A stretch of DNA of 64,000 nucleotides, from the NCBI GenBank assembly GCA_026874595.1, contig CM049321.1, forward strand, positions 3,524,979-3,588,978. The letters run 5' to 3'. Origin of the DNA: Sipunculus nudus. Its lineage: Eukaryota; Annelida; Sipuncula; Golfingiida; Sipunculidae. The notes below the pieces were generated by a model. The model was not told where the DNA came from and ran no database searches. It worked only from the letters and a program-made list of their open reading frames with translations. How positions within the stretch are numbered: position 1 is the first letter of the stretch; each line of letters opens with the position of its first letter. Of the stretch, positions 40,870 to 54,100 are shown piece after piece. The position numbers were made by a program, and so were the translations under genes.

Positions 40870-41868
40870 TTCGAAATCATGAGGGGTAATTGGAAATGGA
40901 TTTAAAGTTAATTTGTAAAAGTCAACAAGGACGCCTATAATCTTTTGGCTACAAGTTCCGGTATGCGTATGCTTTTTCCGAAGTATTTTTGTACCAAGCA
41001 GACAGTATGAAAAGTATGGTCCAAAGGTTGCAAGGGCTATTCCACCGACTGTTCCAGTGAAAAATAATGTCTTACGTTGCACTTAATGCGTGTGAGATAA
41101 ATAGTAACAAAAATTGAAAAAAAGTAGCAAACACTTTAGATTGATAAATTGTGTTTGAACGTGCTCGTCAATTTATATACAGAACGCTTATCATGTTATT
41201 GTCAATTAATGCCTATTCATTCTCAAGCACTTTTAGTATGTTTACTTTTCTGAGATAATGTAGCAATGCAATTACACCGCTTAGGTATAATATCCTGTTT
41301 GTTCACTAGTGGAGGTATTATGGTTTTTAGTCGCCGGTGGTTTGTTGGATGTTTGTTTGTTAGCAACTTTACTCAAAGATATATGAATTGATGATTTTTT
41401 CAGAGGTTTAAAATAAAAGCTAAGGGGGAATCCATTAGTTTACGAGGTTATGTAGAGCTTTTTAACATTGTACAATGCAGTAGACATATGTTAGTCATTT
41501 TTATGTTAGGAGCGGTATTCCTATAAATTCGACTTGCGATGTATGGCATCTAAGTTTTATTGTGTACATTCGATGCGCCAACATGAGTCACTTTAAGGAA
41601 CTGGACAAAATAGCTCTGCCAGGAGGCGATAAAGACGCCCAGATGAGACAGGAAACTACTCTGAGGAAAGTGTCCAGGCGAGAATCTATTTGATTTGTGA
41701 CAACCGTTTTTAAAGTGGATAAGCTCTTTTTTTTAACCACGCCCGAATACTCAAATTCTAGTCAGATTTTGGCAAGGTATGAGCTAATATTCTATGTTCA
41801 GAGAAATATAGTTTTGTACTTCATAGCACACTTTACAGGCATATCATACACGCACGCATATAAAAATA

Positions 41869-41893
41869 TATATGTGTGTGTGTGTGTGTGTTT
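41869..41893. repeat. (GT)n microsatellite
   Basis: A short TATATA lead runs into about nine to ten GT dinucleotides. It lies in the 3' flank of the VWD gene. Confidence 0.9.
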
Positions 41894-42179
41894 ACGTGTG
41901 TATCGACAAAGAGAAGATATAAGCAGGTGTACTGATATTCTTTATTTAAATCCAGACTTGACCTGGTGCGAGTGAATATGATACATTGACTATAAGCTTA
42001 TGCAACCATGATTATGATTAATTTCACCAATATAGTCTTAACACCACAGAACAGCCACACGTTAGCTAAAATAAATCATCAAATACCAAACACCTAAATA
42101 CTGTGTCCTTATATCGTATACCAATGTTGTATATCAATGTCCCGATTGCCTCATACTCTGCAATGTTATCATAATTATA

Positions 42180-42275
42180 TGCGCAGAGCTTGATGTTTAT
42201 TCATCGTATTGGATGTGCTTGGTGCAAGTCTGGTTCCTGGGGATCACGTGATGCTCATCTCCTTGTCACTGGCAG
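42180..42275 (-). CDS. VWD gene exon 11: terminal exon (Asp-Cys-Gln-stop) and 3' UTR
   Basis: A strong acceptor (GTTTTCACTGAATTGCAG) is followed by CTGCCAGTGA. In phase 2, as exon 10 requires, this completes Asp382 and adds Cys383, Gln384 and a TGA stop (42268-42266). The Asp-Cys matches Asp208-Cys209 at the same place in domain 1. AATAAA follows at 42201-42196, about 65 bases after the stop. Only ten bases are coding. The cleavage site near 42,180 is estimated. Another terminal exon elsewhere cannot be ruled out. Confidence 0.68.
42196..42201 (-). terminator. Polyadenylation signal AATAAA of the VWD gene
   Basis: A canonical AATAAA hexamer on the minus strand, about 65 bases past the predicted stop codon. 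It supports the terminal exon. The hexamer also occurs by chance in AT-rich DNA. Confidence 0.6.
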
Positions 42276-45185
42276 CTGCAATTCAGTGAAAACAGAACTT
42301 ATGTACTAAATATAATCATTGTGCGGTTTAACGTTTCAAATTTCATTATCTTGCCGGAATTATTTCAGCCTGCCTACTTTTTTTTAAGGAATATGTCGAT
42401 ACATCATCTTGCAATACCGTGCATATCGCGAAATTTTGCTCGCTATTCGATATACCATACATATTTGATTTTTGTAATTTAGATTCCAGGATGAAAAATT
42501 CCTTTGTGTATAAAGATGTAAGTAAACTAACTCTTATAAAAATGATTTTCAAATCATAAATAATACATTTTAGAGTGAAACCTGTCCGTTGGACTAGTCA
42601 GTTATTACTAACGTGATTGGTGCGGTTCACCCAAACTAGGTCTTGATAGACAGCTGGTCTTATTTAGACCGGTTATCTTTCAGACAGGCTCCAGTGGATT
42701 ATCAGAGAAAAAACCCACGTATATCTTTAAAAAAATTATTCGTGCATTTGCCTTGTAGAGTGTAACCGACGTTGCTTGATAATTTATAATGGGGTACCAA
42801 AGTATGTGTCTTTGTTATTAATTACTCTTATGCACATCGTTGCCATCTTGTGTTCATTAAAGGAAACACATGACGTTAGGGTAAGGCATTAACACTGGAT
42901 AATTCCTTTGTATATTGTTATATATTTACGTGGATTGCCAATGAGAATATAAAAGTTTTCACTTGTTTTAGCTGAACTATGATTAAAACCAAAGTTTTCC
43001 AGCAAAATCGTAAATATGATTGAGTACTAGATGGCACTGGGAACGGTAGTTTCCGTAAAGAACAATACTTATGTCCAAAAGTACTCAATTAACAAATGGA
43101 TTACAGCTACTTATTTTTTTTATCATAACGTTTTATTTTTATACACAAAAAAATAATGAAATAAAATAAGCTGATGTGAAAGACATTGCTCTGTCGTGAC
43201 TGAAAATATACGATCACAGGTTCTTCATTTTCCAAGGGTTCTTTTTATCTCAATTAACTTCTTTATTTTCTCAACGATAATAATATATATATATATTTCC
43301 TGACAATATTTGCAATATTCGTTTGCTTACTATGACAACAAGGGCGCATACGTTATTACGTCAAACATTTTATTGCACCTGATCGGTTTGCGAAGAATCG
43401 GCTTTGTATAGATCTCTCAAAATCAACGATTATATTATTTGCCCTTAAGGTCTTAATAAAGTCAAACTACTAAGGCGAAGTTTATATCTAATGTATATAA
43501 TGAAGTAATTCCCAATGATACACATATTGGAAACCTCACAATATCACTTATAAGTTATGCTGTATATAAAGATAATTGTGTGTTTCTCTAACAATGATAA
43601 TATTTAAAGAAACTTTGTTTTCTTTTTTTTTTCACAAAACAAAAAGGTGGTATATCTTACATCTTGCAGTAAATACGCCTTTTACAATAGCATTCTGTTA
43701 GACTTTACACCACTATCTCCACGGGCTTTTTTTTTTGCTTATCTATCATTTTTCCTTTTATTACATATTAATTACAAAAGCTGTTGTCCAAATTAACAAA
43801 TGATTCTTGGTTTTATATGTTATATTACTGCTTTTTTAATAAATTAGAAAAAAACGCGTTCTAAATTATGTTTTCAAACATACTTGGGAAATTGAAGACT
43901 TTATGCTTGGACATTTGTGAAAAATATCCCTCTGAAATGATATAATCCGCTAAAAAAAGTGTTTTGAGAAAATGGCCAAAACTTGGTTTAAAACGAGTTA
44001 TTTTACCTATTGGCTCACTGAAATGGGAATGCAAGTGACATTTGTATAATATGAATCCAAGTCATAATGGGATTTTGTTCCCTACTTTTATTCCAAATGT
44101 CAAGTCTGTGAGTGCAAAACTCATAGGAAGGCGAAGCTTATGGTCTCAAGACAACAGCAAGTAATTAGATCCCCTCACCTCTCTAGCTTGCACTGCTAAA
44201 TAATAAATTACTTAGCATATAACGAATATTCTGATAAATTTACATTTTACGATTGTTGACGATATTAAAATCTTAAGTGTTAAACTAAGGGAGATCACCA
44301 GCATGTTTGCAACCATTACATAATACGGCATGTCCCAGCGTTGTTATTGGCGCTGGGCTTACCAGCTTATCAGCAACCTGCCCCCTCTGTTGCCCAATTA
44401 AAATGTGTATTTAGTTAAGTGTGTCAGGATAAAGTCAGGGACATGCCATGGCTGGGATGAAACTTACTCGGGTGTTTCCCAGCTTTGTACAAAGTCTTCC
44501 ACTCCGTTTGCGGGAGTCCCGTCCCGGAGTAGGTAGTCATCAGAGGGACTGCAACATATCAAATCATTCTGTAATTCATGTGCCTTGTTTACTGAGCACC
44601 TGTTAGTGGAACAGTCATGTTCATTCTACCAAGTCCGTGGCTAAGTTTACAAAGACCTTGATTCAGCGAGCAACTCTGGTGTCTCTTTCATTAATATTGA
44701 ACAAGCCTGTAAGTGTTTGAACTGAAATTATAACTACCAATCAAATCAAACGAATAAAATGCAAACAATACAAAGTTCAGACGTCTAAACAAGAACACGT
44801 TCCAGAAAATACAGGAAAGTTTTTTGTATGGTTTCAGTATAATTAATTGCCAAATAGCAAAATGACTTGAAAGAGTGATTTTGAAAGGATGTGCATTTAT
44901 AAATCTCTAACGATCTGTCATCTGATATGGCTGCACGGAAGAAATAAACCAGTGACCACTCTCAGATTCCAAACGCTTTAGAAGTCCCGTATTCCTACAA
45001 TCGAGTAAATTTTAAGGGCATAACCCAAGAAAGCATTCAATGTTTTGCACACATCGGAAACCAAATTTGTCTTTCAGTAAACCCATTTGGATTTTCTGTC
45101 GCATCGACTATTTCTGGACCCTGACCATAGCAGGTACTAATTAGCCACTACTGTATAGCAAACGCTTTATATACAGAAGGCTATA

Positions 45186-45250
<65 letters not shown>

Positions 45251-48200
45251 GCACAATGAATGCATTATCAATATAGCACAGCCGTCGATCAGGTCAGCAT
45301 CAACATTTTTTATGCATGTGACTTATGAATGCACGTAGGTTTCGTAATTGAAGTTTTTCTCAGAAAACTCTTGAAAATTATTTTCCTGTTTCTTAGTATT
45401 TGCCTGTTTTTGTTTAAAAAAATATATCCATGATATAAGAAATCAACTCACTCGCCATTGAAGTTGCCGCACAGGCCAGACAGTGCCTTAAAGAAGAAGT
45501 ACTCGAAGTGAAGGTAGAACGAAAATTTGCGATCCGAGCAAACCTTGAATGTTCCCGTGTTTGTTTTACAGCAGTACTTGTACATCCCAGAGTTACAGTC
45601 AAAATTAGCATCACTCGTCACCTCGACATTATCCTGCAAAAAGGTTCGTTTGTAATAAAGTTTTTCTTTTGTTAACCAACAAAGGTATAATACAGGATCC
45701 GATATAAGACGGTGGAAAAGGAATGTTGTAGCCAGGAAGAATTATGAAAAAAACCTGTTAAAGGTCCTTATTTCTGGTAAAAGGGAGGGCCCAGGCAATG
45801 GGAAGTGGTTTAAAACTAATTAAAAGGTTGAGGCATCTAAGTGGTGAGTAACACACTCTTTGGACCCCTCCCCCCTCCCCACGGTTCTAAAATATTCAGT
45901 TTGTAAGATCTGAAATTAACGCTTCTCGTGGCTATACTTACAGAGTAAGTACAACATGTTAAGGATTATAGAAATTACATTATTGTGTTTGATAATATAT
46001 CTGAATCTTTGAGAGTAGCTGGTTATAATTAGTTTTGGTTACCTATATAAGAATCATAACACTTGTGGTTTAAGATTTGTTTAGGAAGCAGCCAATTGTA
46101 AATGCACAAGTTTGCCTGCAGGGATGACTGTCTCAGATAAGCAGGACTACAATAACACTGGCTGTCAATGTATGGTCTCGCCATATCGAGCCCATAACAA
46201 CTTGGTACACTTAATCAATTGTGTAAAACAAGAAAGTATCCCATCACCACCAAAGCAAATAATTTAGAATTAATGTTTTAAGTTAAGTCGAATTATGCCA
46301 TGCTACTTGAGTTAAATCGCATGCATTTCAATAGGCTAAACTAAATAACTTGCCCTTAAAACTATAAGATCAAAGGTACCTCCTTCAGTGAAGTAGTTGC
46401 CTGAAGATAGAAAATGGCTTAAGACTCTTGTCATATATAGTAAATAGCCCTTCCTGACCATAGGCCGGCCAGTGGCACATTGAAGTCTAGCGGCTTACTT
46501 TATCACAGGGGTGTTCATGGATAGTAAAGGGTGCCTATATACTGTAGTTGTCTTTTGTTCGTGAGGGTTGGATTTTCGCAATATTAGCGAAAGGGATATT
46601 ATGCAAAATTTATCATGCTATCATCGAGAACGAATCGGAAGGTAACAGATTGATATTATTAATAATACCAGATCGTGTATGCCACCCGTAAATTAAAGAT
46701 TCCTACTATGAATGATATCCTGTCTTTCAAACTATCTGCCAGTAATTATAATTAACTTCTACTTTTTCAATGTTAAATTGAGCCACGGGCAATTTGATTT
46801 GGGTTAATGTTATTATTTTTCATATCATTTAATGATAACTACTTGTAATTTATAAAACAAGATTGTATAAGTTAGATGGAATACCCTATAATAACCTGTG
46901 TAATACTGTGTCTTTCTGTTTTCTCGAATTCGTTTTCGCGCTGTTCGCGATCGCCAAATGATATTATCGCGAATATAATACTTCCGTGGACAAATCCCTC
47001 ATCATCGAGGGCAAGTCGAAAGGAAAAAGATTACTATTATAAATATTAAAAATAGGGTATGTAACACGTAATAAAAAATGCCCTTTAAAATGATTTCTTA
47101 TCTTTCAAAGTATCCGCCACCAATTATCATTACTTTCTACTTTTTGATATTTCATTGGACCCTGGAATAATTTTAATGTTTTAGTGCATATGGTATTTAA
47201 TAACGGATGTGCATTGTGTAGTATATATAAGTTATGCTAAGACCGCGAAAGAGGAATTCTCGTGAAACAAAGAAAACGTGAAATTTCAGCCTAGCGAATA
47301 TGAAGTCAACAAAGTATGTAATGGTAGAAGGAATGTCCAACAAACTCACCGCAAAGAGTCCGTTTGGGTACATGCTGTACTCTGCTCCATTGTACTGAAT
47401 GATGATTCTCTTCACAAAGCTGATTTTACGACGCTCGTCTACGATGTTTCGTCGATACGTCTCCATAGATACACTGAAGTTGGCATTATATAGAGCCAGA
47501 TCATAAGTACATACTTCAGTAACCTGAAACTCAGCACCATCAACTGTGTCACCGTGAGGGTCCAGTACTACGGAGCAGACCTCCCAGGATTCTGTGAGAT
47601 GAGTACAAGAATAAAGTTTAAACAAAAAGGCCCCATTTTTTCTTCTACGGAAATAATTTTGGCGGGTAATAATTTTATGTATTCTTTTACCGGTTGCTAT
47701 ACAGGATGTAATATTTTGCTATAAAACACATTTGCTTCAATTATTAAAAAAATGGTGAATATGATCAATACAAGATGAAGCCAATTTTATACCTTTAATA
47801 AATTGTCTACAGGATTTATACCATAGCACGAAATAGCAAAATTGCCGCGGACCTCGTTTCCATTTGCAAAACAAATGTTCCAAGAAAAACATGAATCCGT
47901 AGAAAAGTCGACTTTTGTAAGGCCTCAGATATTAGTTGATATTTCACTTTTAAATAAAATAATATCAGAAAATATAGAAAACAAACTAAAATTGTCTGAT
48001 TTTAAATTATGTGATACATGGTCATAGAAAAGATAATGCCGAGACTCTACGGACCTAGAGAACATTTGTTAATAAAATCTGTTATGAAGGCGAGCCTGAT
48101 TAAATTAACTATTACATAAACATTTCAAAGGAATTTTTGCTCATGATGTATATCATAACTTCTTACTATAAAATCAAGTTTTAAGTACCTTCCCAGGTGC

Positions 48201-49657
48201 CATGACACTTAGCTGAATAAATAGGTGTTGTCTTCTTACTCAGGAATACATGTCACGGTGACCTCTTTAATTAATTTCCCCTTTGAGATCTCTCAGGACC
48301 TGGAGTTTGAAACTCCTTGGTCTTGTAGTTTGCATTTTACCCCTGTTGAACCCCAGACCTTTTGTTATCTTTCATTTGTTTTAGTAGTCATATAATCATA
48401 TGCCTCTACGTTAACAACCAGGTAATATGCTTTAAATGCCGTATCCTAATGCAAAGTTTGAGCAAAACTGACAATTTGGTGAATGACAATATGAATTGAA
48501 TGTCAGGCAAGTTTAAGCAACTGGACGTCATGACCCATGAGTCACATGGACTTGTATTATGTTTAATATTTTTGGGAAAATGTATGAGAAAAAAAAAACC
48601 AAATCTATAAAATAGAATTTAAACCAAATTTACTTCCACGGGCACTTTAAACTTGCTCCTCTCTTCGAGCCAGTATCTGCTATAATAAACCTGCCTTATC
48701 TGCAAACTTTCGGCTTATTCTGGTTATATTTTTATGAAATGTAGTTTTTTCCCCACAAAGAAGGTTCCTATAACGACTCACATGTGTGGACCTGTGTATT
48801 TACAAGCTGTGGTGAGTATGGTACATGGTTGTTAACAAACGGAACAAAAATGTAACTGAAGGTGGTTCGTTTCTTATGTCCAGCGGTCGCAAAAAAAGTT
48901 ATTTGCTAAAGAAAAATTTGTCTGACTTGCCGCAAAAAAAGCTTTATTGAATGCATGTGTTTGGTTTATTTTGCCCCTACCCACACATTATAATCAAGTA
49001 TTTATACGCAACCGAACATCCTGTGCAATATGAGATTGGCGTTTATCGGCCTTCTTTCATATGAGGCTCAAGAGAATTTATTTAATCTGTATACCGTGGT
49101 TGTATAAGCGTAACCCGAAAAAGCCCCGAATAAGAAAGTACGTGCACACTCACCTGGAGGTTTACCACAGCTGTAGGAAAGAATACAAACATTATGTATA
49201 CATATGCAAAATAACAATATTATTTGTAATGGATGACTAGCTGTTTACTCAAGTAAATTGACAGTTGGCCGATGAAACTAAACCCTTTACCAAAATACAA
49301 CAAATTAATGTTAAATCAAGCATGAACGAACATAAGAATAGTCTCAGTCTGAATAGTTTAAATACGATTTGTGTTGGACTCGGGTTCCGAATGATTTGGA
49401 CTCCGGCAGACTGTCTCTGGTGTAAATGCATTATATGTGTTCCACTTACTCTTCCGCAGTCTCGTCCTGCCAGTCCACGGCCCAGCTCTCTCCGAATTCA
49501 TCGTAACCATCAAAGTTATTCGGAACCGTATCACCTCCGCTTGTGACCAAATCATCGTATTTGCTGAAATGTAAAATTAAAAAAAAAGTTAAGATTCGAA
49601 GATTATATTTTATATTCCTTATTATTTACCGGAGTTAAAGAAAAGTATACAAATTCA

Positions 49658-49718
<61 letters not shown>

Positions 49719-51113
49719 ATATGTAAAATATGAATTAAAACGTTAAAATACTAAATATAATATAATATGTTAAAAATTGAAATAGTAAATCCATTATATT
49801 GAAAAAAAAATAAATGTTTAGTATAATTTTAAGATAATGTAACACTATTTTTTATAACAAATGCAAATGCATATACACATATACCTATACATGCATAATT
49901 AAGAATGATGCTTAGGGAATTTCCCAATACTGTAACTGACTTCATAGCATAGATTATACCAATATTAATATTCAAAATAATATAAAACAAAACCAAATAG
50001 CTTCAGGAAAAAGGAATCATTAGGATCGGCAGTGCTGGCAAGGTTGATCGTTACAACGATCCTTGGAGAATACTGTGGTTGACCTTATATTTGCGAGGCT
50101 GCAATTTCGCCAATTGTTCATTCTGAACGTTTCGCGAGGGTTTCATCTTCGCGATTACAGTACAATTTATAGATACAAGTACAGCATTATTTGAATTCAT
50201 TTTAAATTTAGAACAAATCCTGCAATACATCACTCATTTCTGGTTCAGTCATTTAATTTTGACTTGTGTGACAGTTGATATATCCCGGGCGATAACCGTA
50301 CGTTTTTCAATAAATCGTGCTTGTATGCGCGGGCCGGTATCGATACCATATACTGCAGACAAGGTTGCTGATTAGCTTGTTTCCATTGATTTGATAACTA
50401 AACCGTTTGTGCAGATGAATCCCCCCCCCCCCTTGTTTATCTCATTTGGTGGGGCATTTTATTCCCGAGGGTCTCATATTGCGAAATAAAATGTGACATG
50501 TATTTAAAATGTCGTATGACGCATCACAGGCAAACAAAGGTATTCAAAGAAGTCGCTACATCGGCATTACGCCAAAACGATACGCTCCTTCTCAAAGTTT
50601 AAACAGTCCCAATCACCTATCTGGCCTTCATAAAATGAAGGTAATCTCTTGGAGTATATAAGAAATAGGAAACGTAGATATTAGCTTTAGATAGGCAGGG
50701 GTCTTTAATATCAAAGTGTTTATAATATTTTGGGGCCCGCCAAAATAATCAAAACAAATTCAACAAGGGCATCTTGCGGCAAGTCGGATTCGCCAAAGCA
50801 TTGCTAATCACGTTTTACAACAAGTGAGCTTTCTACCTCCGCTTATATGTAACCTACAGCCTTTGGTTGCAGGTTCTTCCCGTTTGTCAACATTTCTGTG
50901 TTTACAAACGTATTTAATAAACAACTTGATACATACTTAACGGAGGCCTTCTAGGAACATTTCATAAGCAGAAATACCTTTAGATCATTTATTTTATACA
51001 GTGGAAGCAAGAAACCATATAAATTTCGTCTAAAGGTTGGTGAATGGGCACCTTTAAACACTGCAGTCCTCTCATATGTCGTTTCGTATAACCGCTGCTT
51101 TCTAATAATAATA

Positions 51114-51144
<31 letters not shown>

Positions 51145-54100
51145 TAGCAAAAATAATAGTTCAGATAATAATAATAATCTATATTATAACTGGCGGTGGT
51201 CCTACCCTGCTTTTGTCACGAATCTCATCCGTGGCCAAGTCTCGGATTTGCAGGCATTTGGACAACTTAAATTTAAAAAAAAAAAATTAGGTTTTAGGTC
51301 CCCTTTCAAGTGACAGGCTCAGAAGACTTTACAATCTCACTTCCCGGTGTTAACTCCCTCGGGACCCTACAAAGCCCACACACTTTTTTCATGTCACCAG
51401 AGCCTACCATACGCCGATGCCACTTAATCCGGTACCCATATGGAATGCTGGGTAGACATAAACATACTTGTGGCTGAGACCTTGTTAAGGGTCTCTTGGA
51501 ACAAGAGAGAGGCTATAGGAAAATAACTCATGACGGTTTGATCACCATTTCGGCACTTTTGCCATTGCACCACCACGCTCGGCTGTCTTGAACTGTTGGC
51601 TATGATGCATGGTTTATCCTTAATGGGGGTGGGGGTGGGGTGGGGGTGGGGGGGTTCCACATTTTCCTATAAAACTATGATAGTTCCGTTTAGTTTTCTA
51701 ATGTATCTCAGCTAACTCAATGATTGCTATTGCTATTAAAAGTGATTACTATTATTACTGTATATTTTAATTAAGTGTAAGTATCAAATAAGTATCTAAA
51801 TAAACAAATGTAACTATGTTACCAAGAAGAGAGGTTAATCTGAAGTCGACATAAATAAATTCTTGTTCTAAAGGTAGATAAATGGACACCTTTAAACAGT
51901 GCAGTCCTCCAAGACATCGTTTCGTATATAGCCGCTGCTTTCTATGGCACGGATCTCTCAGCAGAGCAAAGAATTGTTATCAGTCCAATGATATTGCATT
52001 GTGCAATCAGCCAAAATTTTCAACATGCGTCACCCGCTCTATTTTGATTACTTGGACACAAGTTCTCATTAGTCTGATTCTTGGATCTATGCCATTAAGT
52101 TGTGAACTGAAATCAGTTCCCGGAATATTTGTTTTTTTTTCCCTATTTATTTTTCCATTTTTTTTTTCATTTATTAAATCGAGAAGTTGTTGAAGTTGTC
52201 TGAACCTGTTTATTTTCAGTAGATTTAGTAACAAACAAATCAACCAAATAATCAAAGAACCAACAAACGACGACAGAAATTTGACTGTGCTGATTTTCGT
52301 CATGATTGTATTCAATTTTTGACTTCAGACCTGTTTAACCGACAAAGAAAATTGTTTAAATTAAAATAGAAAAAAAAAACAGATTCTTCTTGTTAACCAT
52401 CATTTGTTAGTTTACGGGTGATCTATAAATACGCGCTTGGCGATTATTTATATAAACATTTTTCCTGATAGCCACTTCGGGTTAGGTAAATGTAATAGAA
52501 CGTGGGCGTTTTATGTTCACGGCAGATTTCGTCCAGAACAGAGGCTGTGTCTTGGTGTAATTGGCTGGTGCAAAGTGTGTTATCGCAGGCAAAATTTAGA
52601 AATAAATTAAATCTGCCAAATTATGTTCTTTTTATTCTTCCCTGAAAATCTTGGGCTGACAGTGTCAGAAATACTAAGCATTTGATGAAATCTAGCATTT
52701 TTAGCGACAGGGGATTTCCCTGTGTGTGACGTCACTGCCGAGTTGAGAGTGCTTATAGATGTGCCAATATTTTTTAATTGAATCATTGATTTTTTTTTCT
52801 GGAAGAATAAATAGAAAAAAATGTTTATCCTCCAGGAATTGGGTTCATTTTATGTAAAATCTATATTAATATTTTTCCTAGGCAATTGTGTTATTTTATA
52901 ATGTAATGAAATTTGGAATACTTTTGCCTGCCCTTAAATAATTACAAATAGACACTTACTTGCCGTTGTAGTTCCCGCATAAGCCGTTCATCGTGCTCGG
53001 GTTTTGACTCCACCGGTTATCGAGACAGACCTCTAGGTTATGAGCCCCATGCCAAAAGAGTTCTAAGTATTCCTGGTATATTGTAAACTTGATGTTTTGG
53101 CCGATGTGTTCTATCCGAATGAAGCCGTTATCATAGGTTTGGAAACCCAAAATAGGAGACGTCGTATTGTCGGGCTGTAATATAAAATCGAAATATAAAC
53201 AAACAAGCTGCCTGTGTGCGGTGATATCCACGTTTTCGGGACTATTTTTTTATAGGAGCTGCAAGGGATTACCATTAGTTTATAAAGGTCAGATAGGTGA
53301 TCGTCCCCTTTAACCCAGCCTCTACCTTGTAAACATATAATGACGATCCTATATCGAACTACTTATTTCACTAGGCCAGGAGTGCTGAGATTCATCCCTC
53401 TCTTATTTGAATAGTTTGCTCCTTTTCATTGGGATATCTTTATTTTTTAAAGAATATATCTCAGTTCTATTCCTGATATTTTTCACACTTTCTTTTTTAT
53501 CAATGTAATTTTGCATGTTTTTCTACATGCCTCGGAACTGTTTGAGTTATGGGTAGAAAAGTTTATTCCAAAAATCATGTGTATAACAATTGAGACTCAA
53601 CAGTATATATGTATGTATGTATATGCGTGCGTGTGTCGATTACTACTACTTTTTACTACTACTAGTTTTACTACTACTACTACTACTACTACAGATAATA
53701 ATAATTGATAATAATAATAATAATAATAATAATAATATAAATAATTTTTATTATAAATGATGGTCGTCCATTACTACTTTTGTCAAAGATCTTAACCATG
53801 GCCAAGTCTCGGATTTGCAGGATTTTGGACTTAAAATTAAAAAAAAAACAAGTTGTATGTTTAAAGTCCCCATTCCAGTGACTGGCTCAGAAGATTTTAC
53901 AATTTAAATTCCGGATGGTAGCTCCCTGGTCCACTACCGAGCTCACACATCGTTTTGATACCCGTTTGTAGAGCTGGGTAGACATAAGCACACTTGTGGT
54001 TTGAGATCTTGTTTTGGGTCTTGGCGAAGACGTGAAAGGTTACAGGAATCGAACTCATGACCGTTTGATCACCAGTTTGTCTCCTTTGTCATAACACCGC

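Larger units (their letters stand above)
39621..42179. other. Intergenic DNA between satellite and VWD gene
   Basis: No convincing gene is seen. The stretch contains a TA tract (40696-40743), an 18-base G run (40852-40869), a GT tract (41873-41891) and a short GC-rich inverted repeat near 39940-39962 (GCGGGA ... TCCCGC). Open frames here are short, are partly built from simple repeats and have no recognisable domain. Confidence 0.6.
45634..47349 (-). other. VWD gene intron 8
   Basis: About 1.7 kb. The main content is a diverged tandem duplication (46555-46795 and 46930-47165), listed separately. The rest shows no recognisable feature. Confidence 0.8.
49564..52959 (-). other. VWD gene intron 5
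   Basis: About 3.4 kb. It holds a TA tract (49658-49714), a C12 run (50421-50432), a SINE-like element with TAA tract (51107-51700), a G-rich tract (51625-51654) and two copies of an 80-bp sequence (51017-51105 and 51855-51945). Confidence 0.8.

Noticed and set aside
40777-41082. 101-codon minus-strand frame with a hydrophobic stretch
   Set aside because: The C-terminal third is a translation of the poly-G and GT tracts. No domain is recognisable and it does not fit the phase of the VWD gene in that frame.
43140-43195. Alternative terminal exon after a TATTTTCAG acceptor
   Set aside because: It gives a random hydrophobic tail with no Asp-Cys closure. The 42,275 exon has a better match to the domain 1 equivalent and a well-placed AATAAA.
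44010-44020. Possible 11-nt exon between an acceptor-like CATTTCAG and GTAAAA
   Set aside because: It is in phase but encodes only Asp-Glu-Pro-Ile with no cysteine. It is not needed, since exon 10 joins directly in phase to the Asp-Cys-Gln-stop exon.
44176-44195. Possible 14-17-nt exon resembling the Cys-Gly-Lys-Pro-Pro microexon
   Set aside because: In the required phase it contains a TAG stop, and the acceptor is poor.
47278-47493. Plus-strand frame opposite VWD exon 8
   Set aside because: It is a shadow of the coding exon on the other strand.
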